64,000 nucleotides of DNA from an uncultured Candidatus Melainabacteria bacterium (GTDB taxonomy: Bacteria; Cyanobacteriota; Vampirovibrionia; Gastranaerophilales; Gastranaerophilaceae), in assembly GCA_934718275.1 (NCBI GenBank), contig CAKUZD010000003.1, positions 186,001 to 250,000 on the forward strand, written 5' to 3'. Numbering within the stretch: the first letter of the stretch is position 1; the number at the start of each line of letters is the position of its first letter. Shown piece after piece: positions 44,397-53,341 of the stretch. A program made the translations under genes and the position numbers. Below the pieces are notes generated by a model. The model searched no databases. It was given only the letters and a program-made list of their open reading frames with translations, and was not told the DNA's origin.

Positions 44397-45426
44397 GGTA
44401 ATAAGTTAACATAATATCAGGTTCAAACTTTTCTATATTTTCGATTTTAAAGTTTAAACTGTTATTAATATCGTTAATTTTCTGAAAGTCAAAGCAAGAT
44501 AGTGAATTATTATCACCTGTTACTTTTGGGGCAATAAAATGATATATTTTATCAGCATATTTTAGAGCAGAGCCCGCCAAATGTCCTCCGCTTTCTATTA
44601 AAATGCTTTTTATTCCAAGACTAAATGCCTTTTGAAAAACAAATTCAAGGTCTAGTTTTTGATTTTTTACGGGAGTTTTAATAAAATTAATACCTCCTTC
44701 AAACATATCTAGTGTTTCGTTGAAAAGATAAATTTCTCCATTTTTGTAAATTGGAGCTTCAATATTAGTTTTTAATCCTCTATCAAGAATAATTTTTTTT
44801 CTATGTAACATTGTCGGGTTATCTGCAATTATTGTTGAGGAAGAAGTCATTATTGCATCGTAACGATTTCTAATTCTTTTTACTTCTTCTCTGGCATTTG
44901 CAGATGTAATCCATTTAGAAGAACCGTTTTGTGTAGCTGTTTTTCCGTCTAAAGTTGTTGCTGTTTTGATAGCGATAAAACATTTATTTTGTGTCATGTT
45001 TTTAATAAAAACTTCATTAAGTTTTCGGCATTCATTTTCTAAAATTCCTGAAATCACTTCAATTCCGGCATTTTGTAATTTTTTTATTCCATTTCCGGCA
45101 ACTATTGGATTAACATCCTGCATGCCAATTACAACCTTTTTTATGCCTCTTTCTATTATAAGGTCGGCACAAGGTGGGGTTTTGCCATAATGAGAGCAAG
45201 GCTCAAGATTTACAATTAGTGTGCCGTCTTTTTCTTCTCCGTTGTTAAGTTTTAAGAGGGCATCTCTTTCTGCGTGATTGTCTCCGTATTTGTGATGATA
45301 GCCGGTTGAAATCTCATTCCCGTTTTTGTCAAGTACTATACAACCTACCATTGGGTTAGGGGATGTAAAACCTTCGCCATTTTTGGCTAATTCAATACAC
45401 TTTGTCATTAAGTTCTCATAAATCAT
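44386..45426 (-). CDS. ribD: Bifunctional riboflavin deaminase/reductase RibD
   Basis: RibD deaminates and then reduces the pyrimidine intermediate in riboflavin synthesis. The 346-residue protein has an N-terminal zinc deaminase domain with HAERDALLKL and the second zinc motif PCSHYGKTPPC (about 73-83), followed by a reductase domain with IAIKTATTLDGKTATQNGSS near 145-165 and SILIESGGHLAGSAL near 290. No other rib gene is next to it. The ATG at 45424-45426 has TACAAT exactly six bases upstream and no Shine-Dalgarno, so it may be leaderless; an alternative start is six codons further in. The 3' end overlaps dnaX. Confidence 0.92.
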   Translation of the reverse strand: MIYENLMTKCIELAKNGEGFTSPNPMVGCIVLDKNGNEISTGYHHKYGDNHAERDALLKLNNGEEKDGTLIVNLEPCSHYGKTPPCADLIIERGIKKVVIGMQDVNPIVAGNGIKKLQNAGIEVISGILENECRKLNEVFIKNMTQNKCFIAIKTATTLDGKTATQNGSSKWITSANAREEVKRIRNRYDAIMTSSSTIIADNPTMLHRKKIILDRGLKTNIEAPIYKNGEIYLFNETLDMFEGGINFIKTPVKNQKLDLEFVFQKAFSLGIKSILIESGGHLAGSALKYADKIYHFIAPKVTGDNNSLSCFDFQKINDINNSLNFKIENIEKFEPDIMLTYYPIR

Positions 45427-45432
45427 ATTTAT

Positions 45433-45438
45433 ATTGTA
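45433..45438 (-). promoter_or_regulatory. -10 box of ribD, leaderless type
   Basis: On the minus strand, TACAAT-ATAAAT-ATG. The best -35 at 17 bp, TTTAAC, is weak. Confidence 0.4.
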
Positions 45439-45482
45439 TAATAAATTTTGTTATAGTTAAAGTTTTAGAAGGAGGTTTTTTT

Positions 45483-46148
45483 ATGAATTTGAAATATATA
45501 GGTCATAGTGCTTTTGAATTTGAATTAAAAGACAGATCTATTTTGGTAGATCCTTATGTGAGTATAAATCCAAATTATAATTGGCATGAAAGGAATATAA
45601 CCGATATTTTTGTAACTCACGCTCATGGAGACCATTTAGGAGAAGCTATTGAAATAGCTAAAGAAAAAGATGCTACAATTACAGCAGCCTTTGAACTTGC
45701 GAATTATTTAAAAGAGCAAGGTTGTAAGGTGCGTTCTGTAGGTTTTGGCGGATGGATTAATTATGATTGGGGTAGAGTTGTATTTGTACCGGCTTTTCAT
45801 TCCAGTTCTTTGCCGGATGGCAGATATGCCGGAGAAGCTGCCGGAATAATTTTTGAGATTGAGGGAGTAAAGATATACCATGCAGGAGATACTTGTTTAA
45901 CAGGAGAAATGAAAACAATAAAAGAATTGTATAGACCTAATATCGCACTTTTGCCTATTGGAGGAAATTATACAATGGACGTAGAACACGCAGCTGTGGC
46001 GGCAGATTGGTTGGGCGCTCAGACAGTAATTCCAATGCATTACAATACATTCCCTGAAATTCAAGCAGATTTGCAAAAATTTATGCAACTAATACAAGTA
46101 AACAATTCAAATTGTGTAATTCTTGATCCCAATAAAGTGAATGGTTAG
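45483..46148 (+). CDS. UPF0173 metal-dependent hydrolase (UlaG-like)
   Basis: The 221-residue protein is a metallo-beta-lactamase fold of the UPF0173/UlaG type: IGHSAFEFELKDRSILVDPY at the N-terminus, HxHxDH as THAHGDHLGEA (about 51-61), HAGDTCLTGEM near 139 and PMHYNTFP near 190. Members are hydrolases of unknown or varied substrate. The ATG at 45483 is chosen because AAGGAGG at 45469-45475 precedes it; the frame upstream lacks conserved sequence and overlaps the ribD start. It ends before a strong terminator. Confidence 0.9.
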   Translation: MNLKYIGHSAFEFELKDRSILVDPYVSINPNYNWHERNITDIFVTHAHGDHLGEAIEIAKEKDATITAAFELANYLKEQGCKVRSVGFGGWINYDWGRVVFVPAFHSSSLPDGRYAGEAAGIIFEIEGVKIYHAGDTCLTGEMKTIKELYRPNIALLPIGGNYTMDVEHAAVAADWLGAQTVIPMHYNTFPEIQADLQKFMQLIQVNNSNCVILDPNKVNG

Positions 46149-46170
46149 TTGTAAAATGTAAAGATTACAA

Positions 46171-46202
46171 AAAAATCGACTACTGTAAAGTAGTCGATTT
46201 TT
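46171..46202. terminator. Bidirectional terminator between UPF0173 and the 46223 gene
   Basis: Perfect 14-bp stem (46171-46184 with 46189-46202), four-base loop, A run before and T run after. Confidence 0.85.
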
Positions 46203-46222
46203 TATTATATGATTGTGTAAAA

Positions 46223-47104
46223 TTATGCTTTATCGCTATGGCTGCCACCCATCATGTAACCGCCGATTAAACCTACCGCAGCGGCTATACCACCTGCAAT
46301 TGCTGCCATTTTGCCTTTTCCTTCTTTTTTAATAGCACCTTCGATTTTACCAAAAGCTTCTTTGATTTCTTTTCTATCTAAAATCTCTTTTAGTTTGCTT
46401 GATTTAGCTTCTGTTAATTTGTTTTTTGCTTTTGTTAATTTATCAGCAATACCATATTCTGCATTTGCTTCTGTTTTTGCTCTTTCTGCAAATTGATCCA
46501 TCTTAGCTTTTCTTAAGTCTGCTTTTGCTTTCGATAATGCTTTACGTTCATCCTTTACGCCTTCTAAGAATGTTTTTCTATCCGCACGAGCATTTTTCAA
46601 ATCATTTTTAGCAGCATTTTTTTCTTCGTCTGTTGTAGCTGATTTTAATTTATCTTGAGCTTCTTTTATTTTTGCGTTTACATCTGCTAATGTCTTATCA
46701 CTTTCGCCGATTTTAACCTTTTTTTGGTCTAGCTTTGTTTGAGCTTCTGTAATAGCTTTGTTTAAATCATCTTGTTTTTCTAGTTGTTGAGCTTGTATTG
46801 AATCATATACGGCTTTATTAGCATTTTTAACTTCGCCTTTTGTATCTACTTCTTTGTATTCATTTACAGCATCTTCTAATTTTTTAGCTGCTTCTGAATC
46901 TTTTTCTGTAATTTCTTTCTTTGTGAAAGTATCAGGTCTTTGAGTAAATAATTCTTCTAAAGTTGGTTTTTTACCTCCTAGAAACCAACCGCCTGCTGCA
47001 CCTACTGCACCAAGTCCTACACCACCTGCAATTGCTGAAGGTAATGCGCTGTGTTTTTGTGGTTGTTGTTGAGCATCTACACCATTAATTGCGTTTACTG
47101 ACAT
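46223..47104 (-). CDS. Coiled-coil protein with glycine-zipper helices at both ends
   Basis: I do not recognise this 293-residue protein. After a polar N-terminus (MSVNAINGVDAQQQPQK) there is a Gly/Ala-rich hydrophobic helix (IAGGVGLGAVGAAGGWFLGG, residues about 25-44), a long Lys/Glu/Ala-rich coiled coil (about 55-250) with DLKNARADRKTFLEGVKDE and similar, and a second hydrophobic helix near the end (MAAIAGGIAAAVGLIGGYMM). The shape is a hairpin or stretch between membranes, or a self-assembling surface protein; this is inference. The ATG has an AAAGG site. Confidence 0.75.
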   Translation of the reverse strand: MSVNAINGVDAQQQPQKHSALPSAIAGGVGLGAVGAAGGWFLGGKKPTLEELFTQRPDTFTKKEITEKDSEAAKKLEDAVNEYKEVDTKGEVKNANKAVYDSIQAQQLEKQDDLNKAITEAQTKLDQKKVKIGESDKTLADVNAKIKEAQDKLKSATTDEEKNAAKNDLKNARADRKTFLEGVKDERKALSKAKADLRKAKMDQFAERAKTEANAEYGIADKLTKAKNKLTEAKSSKLKEILDRKEIKEAFGKIEGAIKKEGKGKMAAIAGGIAAAVGLIGGYMMGGSHSDKA

Positions 47105-47279
47105 AATTCTACCTTTCTTAAAATTTTACACACACATTTTGTATATATATTAACACTTAAAGAAAAATTTTTTTGCTTTTTTTACACTATTTTATTAAGA
47201 ATTGTTACAACGAATTATCTTTTGGATTATTGAACAATTTCTTTTTAGTAGTAATCTAGGCATTAGAAAGAGGGTAAAT

Positions 47280-48248
47280 ATGGATATATTGTTTGTTATA
47301 GATAGGTTAGAATTAAAATATTTTGAATTTAATAACCTTGTTACTAATTTTTGGATTATTCGAGAACTGTTAAAAGAAAATAAAAATATTTGTATAACAA
47401 CTATAGATAAATTAAGTTTGATTGCCGGTGTTCCTTTTGCGCATTGTTATGAGGTCTATGCTAAAGACGGAAATATTTTTTATGACAAATCTGTTCAATG
47501 TAGGAAAATTAATGATTTTGTGTTGGTAATGTTTAGACCTGACCCTCCTGTAGATACTGATTATATAAATGCAACTTATATATTTGATTTTGTAGATAGA
47601 AATAAAACTCTTATATTAAATGAGCCGAAAGCTATTAGAGATTTTAATGAAAAATTACATACTTGTAAGTTTTTGGATTTGATGCCGGAAAATATTGTTA
47701 CAGCTTCAAAATCAGATATTATTGACTTTTTAAATAAAAATGAAGAAATTGTATTAAAACCCTTGAATGCTTGTTTTGGAGCAGGAGTTATGACTTTAAA
47801 AAAAGGTGATAAAAATACTGCTGTAATCATAAATACAATGACAAAAAACCAAACACAACTCGTAATGGTTCAAAAATATATTCCCAAAGCGAAATTTGGA
47901 GACAAACGGGTAATGTTTCTTGGCGAAGAAGTTTTGGATGTTTGTGTTCAAAAACTTCCTTCAAATGATGATTTTAAATTCAACGAACATTGTGACAGTA
48001 ATATTATAAGAGCAGAACTTTCTCAAGCTGAAAAAGAAAAATTCGCTCCGGTTGCCAAAGAGTTAACACGCCTCGGTTTGCCGTTGGTTGGGCTTGATGT
48101 TATTGACGAAAAAATTATCGAAATAAACGTAACAAGTCCTTGCTATTTTATAAAAGAAGTAAACGGACATTTTAACTGTGAACTTGAAAAGAAAATTACA
48201 AATTATATTACAATGCAACTTGAAAAATTTTTATGTTCTAAGATTTAA
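47280..48248 (+). CDS. gshB: Glutathione synthetase (ATP-grasp)
   Basis: GshB joins glutamylcysteine and glycine with ATP. The 322-residue protein fits the prokaryotic GshB layout: DILFVIDRLELKYFEF at the N-terminus, RPDPPVDTDYINATYIFDF (about 81-99), LNEPKAIRDFNEKL (about 108-121), the ATP-grasp segment VLKPLNACFGAGVMTL, and the metal-binding end FIEINVTSP-like IIEINVTSPCYFIKEVN. The ATG at 47280 is preceded by AGAGGG; the longer frame upstream is not conserved. gshA is not in the window. The gene's 3' end overlaps the kinase-like gene by four bases. Confidence 0.88.
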   Translation: MDILFVIDRLELKYFEFNNLVTNFWIIRELLKENKNICITTIDKLSLIAGVPFAHCYEVYAKDGNIFYDKSVQCRKINDFVLVMFRPDPPVDTDYINATYIFDFVDRNKTLILNEPKAIRDFNEKLHTCKFLDLMPENIVTASKSDIIDFLNKNEEIVLKPLNACFGAGVMTLKKGDKNTAVIINTMTKNQTQLVMVQKYIPKAKFGDKRVMFLGEEVLDVCVQKLPSNDDFKFNEHCDSNIIRAELSQAEKEKFAPVAKELTRLGLPLVGLDVIDEKIIEINVTSPCYFIKEVNGHFNCELEKKITNYITMQLEKFLCSKI

Positions 48249-49255
48249 TAATCAAAGCTACATGTTAGTGGTGAATCTTTTTTTAGGTTCATTATTTTGT
48301 CATCAATAAATTCTTTAAATTCATCAACTAAATATTGCATATAATCTTTGTTGCTTGATGGGTCTTGTTTTTCTTTAAGCAAATTTTCGATTTTTTCTTG
48401 CGTTTCTCCAAGTAATTTTTTGTCAGGGAAGTAGTTAAATGGGTCGTCCATAAAACCTCTATGGTAAAAATTTGTATCTAATTTGTCTAAGTTAAGTTTG
48501 CTTGTCGGATTATCCAATATTCTTTGGGCATAAGCTTTACAAAGTTTTCCAAATACTTTTGGCGCGTGTTCTGTTTCATCAATACCTAGAGCAGAATATA
48601 TATAAGATATTGGATTGTATTCAACATCTTTAAAATTAGGGCTAAAGTCCAAACAGGTCATTTCTTGTCCTAAAGCATCAACGTGTAAGTTTTCTCCTTT
48701 TCTGTCAAATACAATACCTTTAGACATTGCATCTTCAATCTGTTCTAAAACTTTTTTGAACGGTAATTCCGTAAAGTTATTTGCAACATAGGCTTGGGTT
48801 ACTTTTTTTAGTTCAATACCTTCTTTGGTGTCTCTGTGCGGCATTATTTTTAATGGAATTCCTCTAATCCATTTCATTATTTGAGTGCCATCATCCAATT
48901 TTCCAACTACGTGATTTACAATATCGTAATTGTTTAAGTCTCTGTTTAAGGTAAAATTAGTTTCTTTTCCTGCTAATTTTTTTTCGCGTCTTATGCAATA
49001 TTCCGGAAATTCTTCAATTTTATAAACTAAAGCTTCTTGGCCTTCGCCTATAATGTTTTCTTTTTTTAAAGCATTTCGGCAGGCATCAATGATTTTGTTT
49101 TCCGGTAGTTTCATTAAATCTTTTGAAAAATCTTGGCTGTATGTTACAGTGTCTTTTGATAACGGAGCCAAATTTTTGCCTGTAAATTTGTTTTTACAAA
49201 TATATGGTAGCCGTTTGGTTATTATTGTTTTTACTAAATTAAAATCTACTTGCAT
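48245..49255 (-). CDS. Protein-kinase-like protein, unknown target
   Basis: This 336-residue protein has a kinase-like order of motifs: a Gly-rich loop GEGQEALVYKI (about 71-81), then Lys/Arg in YCIRREKKL, a hinge-like stretch IMKWIRGIPL, a catalytic-loop-like GIVFDRKGENLHVD and TCLDFSPN in the place of the DFG. The final parts resemble effector-type and APH-type kinases more than bacterial PknB. The N-terminus contains NKFTGKNLA, like the F-x-G motif of other proteins here. A host- or self-directed kinase is possible but untested. The ATG has an AGGAG site. It converges with gshB. Confidence 0.65.
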   Translation of the reverse strand: MQVDFNLVKTIITKRLPYICKNKFTGKNLAPLSKDTVTYSQDFSKDLMKLPENKIIDACRNALKKENIIGEGQEALVYKIEEFPEYCIRREKKLAGKETNFTLNRDLNNYDIVNHVVGKLDDGTQIMKWIRGIPLKIMPHRDTKEGIELKKVTQAYVANNFTELPFKKVLEQIEDAMSKGIVFDRKGENLHVDALGQEMTCLDFSPNFKDVEYNPISYIYSALGIDETEHAPKVFGKLCKAYAQRILDNPTSKLNLDKLDTNFYHRGFMDDPFNYFPDKKLLGETQEKIENLLKEKQDPSSNKDYMQYLVDEFKEFIDDKIMNLKKDSPLTCSFDY

Positions 49256-49330
49256 ATTAATCTCCTACAGGTTTTATAATGAATGTCAATAATTGAAATT
49301 GCTTTTATATTAAAATATTGTTACAAAAAA

Positions 49331-49348
49331 GCGGAACAGTTGTTCCGC
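49331..49348 (-). terminator. tsaD terminator
   Basis: GCGGAACA (49331-49338) pairs with TGTTCCGC (49341-49348) and has T/A runs on both sides; it is about 110 bases after the tsaD stop. Confidence 0.75.
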
Positions 49349-49435
49349 AAAAAAGGTTTCATAGTATAGTTTATATTCCCAAGATTTAACATTCATACTA
49401 AATACATAGCAAAAGATTTTTTTGCTAGTATAAAG

Positions 49436-49448
49436 TGTAAAATTTACA
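49436..49448. promoter_or_regulatory. TGTAAA-A-TTTACA dyad, copy 2
   Basis: Perfect 6+6 inverted repeat with one central A, just downstream of tsaD, with the same flanking AG as the copy at the typA promoter. Confidence 0.4.
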
Positions 49449-49460
49449 ATAGTTAATATT

Positions 49461-50516
49461 TTACTTAACTCTTGAGAATACTTCTACATTAACATCATCA
49501 AAAGTATTAGTATTGAAGTATGCGCAAGATGCTACCATCGCTGCATTATCCGTACAATATTTCATTGGTGGTGCAAATACTTTATATCCTTCATCTTTAA
49601 GTGCAAATATTTTTTTTCTGATTTCTGAATTTGCAGCAACTCCACCTGCTATTACAACTTGATTATAATTGTTTTCTTGTAAAGCTTTTTTTAGTTTGTG
49701 TAAAAGAGTTGAAGATACTGTCTCTTGAAAGCTTGCACAAATATCTGCGACAGGTTTTTCTTTTCCGTCAAAAGATTTTACTAACCTTAATACTGCAGTT
49801 TTTAAACCGCTAAAGCTGAAATTATATCCATCAACTCTTGATTCCGGAAGTTTAAATGCGAATGGGTTTCCTTCTTGGGCTAATTTATCCAATTTTGGCC
49901 CTCCCGGATAAGGCAAACCTATTAATCTTGCAACTTTGTCATAGGCTTCGCCAACTGCATCATCAATTGTTTCTCCCAAAATAGTCTGTTCAGAATATGA
50001 TTTAACGTCAATAATTTGAGTATGTCCTCCGCTTACCAATAATGCCATAAAAGGAGGTTTTAAGTCTGTGTCAAGGTAATTGCCGCAAAGATGGGCATTA
50101 AGGTGGTTAACTCCAATGAATGGTTTATCGTAGGTTAAAGCAAGAGTTTTTGCAGCGTTCAGACCTACTAATAAACACCCAACCAATCCGGGGCCTACCG
50201 TTCCTGCGAAAGCCGTAATGTTTTCCGGGGTAAGTCCAAAGTTTTCTTTTGCTTGTTTAAAAGCTTCTTCTATAACAATGTTGATAGAGTCCAAATGTTC
50301 TCTTGCTGCAATTTCAGGGATAACTCCTCCAAATTGGGCGTGAGTTTTAATTTGTGATGCTACAACATTAGCTATAACTTCTCGACCGTTTTTTACTATA
50401 GAACAAGCTGTTTCATCACAACTTGATTCTATTGCCATTATATAATTATCATACCCGCTTTCCGGTCCAATTGTAACAGGTTTTTTAGAGAACAATTTAT
50501 TTTTTATATTTTTCAT
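49461..50516 (-). CDS. tsaD: tRNA t6A37 synthesis protein TsaD
   Basis: TsaD (Gcp/Kae1) transfers threonylcarbamoyl to A37 of ANN-decoding tRNAs. The 351-residue protein has IMAIESSCDETACSIV near residue 27-42, the metal-binding HLNAHLCGN, and LVSGGHTQIIDVKSY. Length and C-terminus (YCTDNAAMVASCAYFN) are typical after about 25 extra N-terminal residues. I start at the ATG 50514-50516, because TATAAT (minus strand 50523-50528) lies six bases upstream; 20 more codons would extend through the promoter. No Shine-Dalgarno is present. It has its own terminator. Confidence 0.93.
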   Translation of the reverse strand: MKNIKNKLFSKKPVTIGPESGYDNYIMAIESSCDETACSIVKNGREVIANVVASQIKTHAQFGGVIPEIAAREHLDSINIVIEEAFKQAKENFGLTPENITAFAGTVGPGLVGCLLVGLNAAKTLALTYDKPFIGVNHLNAHLCGNYLDTDLKPPFMALLVSGGHTQIIDVKSYSEQTILGETIDDAVGEAYDKVARLIGLPYPGGPKLDKLAQEGNPFAFKLPESRVDGYNFSFSGLKTAVLRLVKSFDGKEKPVADICASFQETVSSTLLHKLKKALQENNYNQVVIAGGVAANSEIRKKIFALKDEGYKVFAPPMKYCTDNAAMVASCAYFNTNTFDDVNVEVFSRVK

Positions 50517-50522
50517 AGTAAT

Positions 50523-50528
50523 ATTATA
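50523..50528 (-). promoter_or_regulatory. -10 box of tsaD, leaderless type
   Basis: On the minus strand, TATAAT-ATTACT-ATG; the -35 is weak. Confidence 0.5.
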
Positions 50529-50569
50529 GTATAAACAAGAAAATAATGATAGTAAAATAATTGCTGAAT

Positions 50570-50625
50570 AAGGCAATAAGTTGTTAGGGCGTTAAAACTT
50601 AATCGCTCGCTGTCATTCGAAAAGG
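50570..50625. repeat. Intergenic REP-like repeat, copy 2
   Basis: TAGGGCGTTAAAAC (50585-50598) is the exact inverse of GTTTTAACGCCCTA in copy 1; the AAGGCAATA and GTCATTC boxes also recur. It lies just before obgE. Confidence 0.45.
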
Positions 50626-50631
50626 GATATC

Positions 50632-51915
50632 ATGAAATTTATAGATAAATCAAAAATTAGAGTAGTTTCAGGACGTGGTGGTAACGGTATGGTTGCTTGG
50701 CGTAGAGAAAAATTTGTAGACAAAGGCGGCCCTGCCGGAGGAGATGGTGGCAGAGGCGGAGATGTTTATTTAATTGGTGATGAAAACATGTCTACTCTTA
50801 TGGATTTTAAACATAAGTCTGTTTTTAAAGCGGATGCCGGAGAAAATGGAAGTATAAAGAATATGCATGGGCGTGGAGCTAAAGATTTGTATATAAAAGT
50901 TCCTGTTGGTACTGTGGTTAGGGATGTGAAAACCGGCAGTATTATTGCTGATTTAACGGAACATGAACAAAAAGTCCTTGTTGCGAAGGGTGGTCGTGGA
51001 GGCAGAGGGAATGCCAGGTTTGCTACTGCGCAAAAAAGAGCTCCTCAGTTTTGCGAGCCGGGGGAACCGCCTATTGAAAGAGAATTGTTTTTAGAGTTGA
51101 AATTGATTGCAGATGTTGGTTTATTGGGAATGCCAAATGCGGGGAAATCAACTTTAATCAGTAGAATCAGTTCTGCTAAGCCAAAAATCGCTGATTATCC
51201 TTTTACTACTCTTATTCCAAATCTGGGTGTTGTTAAAAAACGTTCCGGTGACGGGTATGTTGTTGCTGATATTCCGGGACTTATAGAAGGTGCATCAGAG
51301 GGTGTGGGATTAGGTCATGATTTTTTACGACACGTGGAAAGATGTCGCTTTTTAGTACATCTTGTAGATGCTACTGAGGAAAGTCCGTTTGAAAATTATA
51401 AAAAAATTAATCTTGAGTTAGAAAAACATTCGGAACACTTGGCTAATCTTTATCAAATTGTAGCTCTGAATAAGATTGATTCAATTGATGAAGAAAGAAA
51501 AAAGGAACTTTTGGAGCAATTTTGCAAAGTCTCAAATGATGTATTTGAAATTTCTGCAGTAACAGGTGAAAATATCGAACAACTGCTTGATTTTATGGGA
51601 CAGAAAGTTGATGAAATTCCTAAAAAAGAAATATCTGTAGTTGTAGAAGAAGATACAGGTGCTTATAATAACGATGATAGTTCTTTCGAAGTGTATAAAG
51701 CAGCAAAAGATACTTATATAATTGAAGGTGGCAAGATTTCAAGAATAGCCGGTGTTACAGATGAAAGAAATTCAGAGCAAGTAATTCGTTTTCAAAACAT
51801 AATGAAAGGAATGGGTGTTTTTGACGAATTAGCTAAAAAAGGAGTAAAAGATGGAGATACTATTATTATAGGACATCTTGAATTTGTATTTTATTCTGAT
51901 GAAATATTTGGATAA
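50632..51915 (+). CDS. obgE: Obg-family GTPase ObgE/CgtA
   Basis: ObgE is a ribosome-assembly GTPase linked to stringent response. The 427-residue protein has the glycine-rich Obg domain (GGAGGDGGRGGDVYL-type near 33-48), the G domain with G1 GMPNAGKSTLI (about 166-176), G3 DIPGLIEGAS and G4 NKID, and the C-terminal OCT domain (KDGDTIIIGHLEFVF). Length is typical. The ATG follows an AAAGGG site. It overlaps no neighbour; yjbQ follows after 15 bases and is probably co-transcribed. Confidence 0.96.
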   Translation: MKFIDKSKIRVVSGRGGNGMVAWRREKFVDKGGPAGGDGGRGGDVYLIGDENMSTLMDFKHKSVFKADAGENGSIKNMHGRGAKDLYIKVPVGTVVRDVKTGSIIADLTEHEQKVLVAKGGRGGRGNARFATAQKRAPQFCEPGEPPIERELFLELKLIADVGLLGMPNAGKSTLISRISSAKPKIADYPFTTLIPNLGVVKKRSGDGYVVADIPGLIEGASEGVGLGHDFLRHVERCRFLVHLVDATEESPFENYKKINLELEKHSEHLANLYQIVALNKIDSIDEERKKELLEQFCKVSNDVFEISAVTGENIEQLLDFMGQKVDEIPKKEISVVVEEDTGAYNNDDSSFEVYKAAKDTYIIEGGKISRIAGVTDERNSEQVIRFQNIMKGMGVFDELAKKGVKDGDTIIIGHLEFVFYSDEIFG

Positions 51916-51930
51916 AAAGGAGTAGCAATC

Positions 51931-52347
51931 GTGACTGTAATTAATGAGAAATTTAGTGTTAATACTAGAGGAAATACTGATATAATAGATGTTACGCAGA
52001 ATGTGAAAAATGTAGTTTATATGCATTCTTTACAAAATGCGGTTGTGCATGTGTATGTTGCAGGAAGCACTGTTTCAATAACTAACATTGAATTTGAGCC
52101 GGGACTTTTGGTTGATTTACCGGAGGCTTTAGACAGGATTGCACCTATGAATTTGGAATATCATCACGATGCAACATGGCATGATGGAAACGGGTATGCT
52201 CATGTTAGGGCTTCTATTGTTGGAAATTCTACAATGGTTCCATTAATAGATGGTGCTTTGCAATTAGGTCAGTGGCAGCAAATTGTTTTGGTTGATTTTG
52301 ATAATAAGTCGAGGACTAGAACTGTTTATGTTCAAATTGTCTATTAA
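51931..52347 (+). CDS. yjbQ: YjbQ/UPF0047-family protein
   Basis: The 138-residue protein belongs to the YjbQ family (secondary thiamine-phosphate synthase-like): residues 55-110 carry the conserved pattern IEFEPGLLVDLPEALDRI, NLEYHHDATWHDGNGYAHVR and IVGNSTMVPL, with His and Glu residues that bind a metal in known members. The physiological role is uncertain, with suggested thiamine-phosphate synthase and phosphatase activities. It begins at a GTG preceded by AAGGAG with good spacing, 15 bases after obgE. Confidence 0.88.
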   Translation: MTVINEKFSVNTRGNTDIIDVTQNVKNVVYMHSLQNAVVHVYVAGSTVSITNIEFEPGLLVDLPEALDRIAPMNLEYHHDATWHDGNGYAHVRASIVGNSTMVPLIDGALQLGQWQQIVLVDFDNKSRTRTVYVQIVY

Positions 52348-52353
52348 TTAAAC

Positions 52354-52382
52354 TTGAAAAAAGCTTCAAAATATTTTATAAT
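52354..52382 (+). promoter_or_regulatory. Promoter of the prepilin gene
   Basis: TTGAAA (52354-52359), 17 bp, TATAAT (52377-52382), followed about 20 bases later by AGAGAGG and the ATG at 52415. Confidence 0.75.
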
Positions 52383-52414
52383 AGAAAAGTAATATTTAAA
52401 AGAGAGAGGATTTT

Positions 52415-53265
52415 ATGGAAAGATTAAATTTAGAGTCACAATTATTGTTAAAAAGAAACAATAATCAAAGTGACGTGCTCATCGGGGGGGGGGCAATCGC
52501 CGCTTAACCTCTCATTATAACCATGGTTTTACACTCGCTGAAGTTTTAATAACACTTGGAGTTATTGGTGTTGTTGCTGCTTTGACTTTGCCTGTAATTG
52601 TTAATAATGTTAAAGCTAATATTTTAAAACAACAATTTAAGAAAGTATACAATACGTTTTCAAATGCTTTGCTAAAAACTTATTCAGATAATGGAAATGA
52701 GTATTTAGAGTGTTATTATGGAGAAGTTACAAGTGGTGGAGAGTGTGTAGAGAGAGATGAGAATGGGAATTGTACAAAGCAGAACCCTTCTGTCGGTTAC
52801 AATCTTAACATTGAATGTGGTAAGTTTTACGATGAATTGAAAAATTCTTTAAATGTTATAAAAGTTTGTGAAAATAATGCTCTTAGAAACGGTTGCGTTT
52901 CTGAAGATATGAAGGGGATTGATACTGTATATAAAGGAAAACACGAAGATGTTTCTGATGTTGATCTTAATATAGCTATGACCGGTTGTAATAACTTTAG
53001 AGAAGAAAATATAAAAAATGTTAATCCGGCTTGGGTTCTTGCTGATGGAACCGTGGTGGGATTTTATAGTAGTAATAGGCTTAACTTAGGTAAAATTTTT
53101 TGGGTTGACGTAAATGGTCATAAAAAACCAAATAAATGGGGGTATGATATTTTTGTTTTGGCTTATAGAAAAAGAGGCGAAAGCGTAATATTAAAAGGAG
53201 GAGGCTGTTTTCAGACAGAAGTAGGTGGTACTTCTGCAGATAATATGATAAAATCAATGTATTAA
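52415..53265 (+). CDS. Prepilin-like (type II/IV) protein, frame broken at a G10 tract
   Basis: With an AGAGAGG site and a near-consensus promoter, the ATG at 52415 opens MERLNLESQLLLKRNNNQ. After a run of ten G (52484-52493) that frame stops at 52513-52515. The prepilin frame runs through the same tract: NRRLTSHYNHGFTLAEVLIT, a prepilin peptidase site (G-FTLAE), then a hydrophobic helix, and 227 or more residues of Cys-containing pilin-like head ending SADNMIKSMY at 53265. No start codon exists in this second frame before the motif, so 11 or 8 G would be needed to join them. The gene is either phase-variable, decayed or a sequencing error. Pilin-type function is firm in motif; exact role is unknown. 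Confidence 0.7.
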
Positions 53266-53275
53266 AAATTTTCTC

Positions 53276-53304
53276 TTGTTTTTGATTTATGTTCCTGCTA
53301 AAAT
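53276..53304 (+). promoter_or_regulatory. gpmI promoter
   Basis: TTGTTT (53276-53281), 17 bp, TAAAAT (53299-53304). Confidence 0.6.
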
Positions 53305-53341
53305 CTTTTTAAGTGCAGAATATAAATAGAGGATTAAAATT

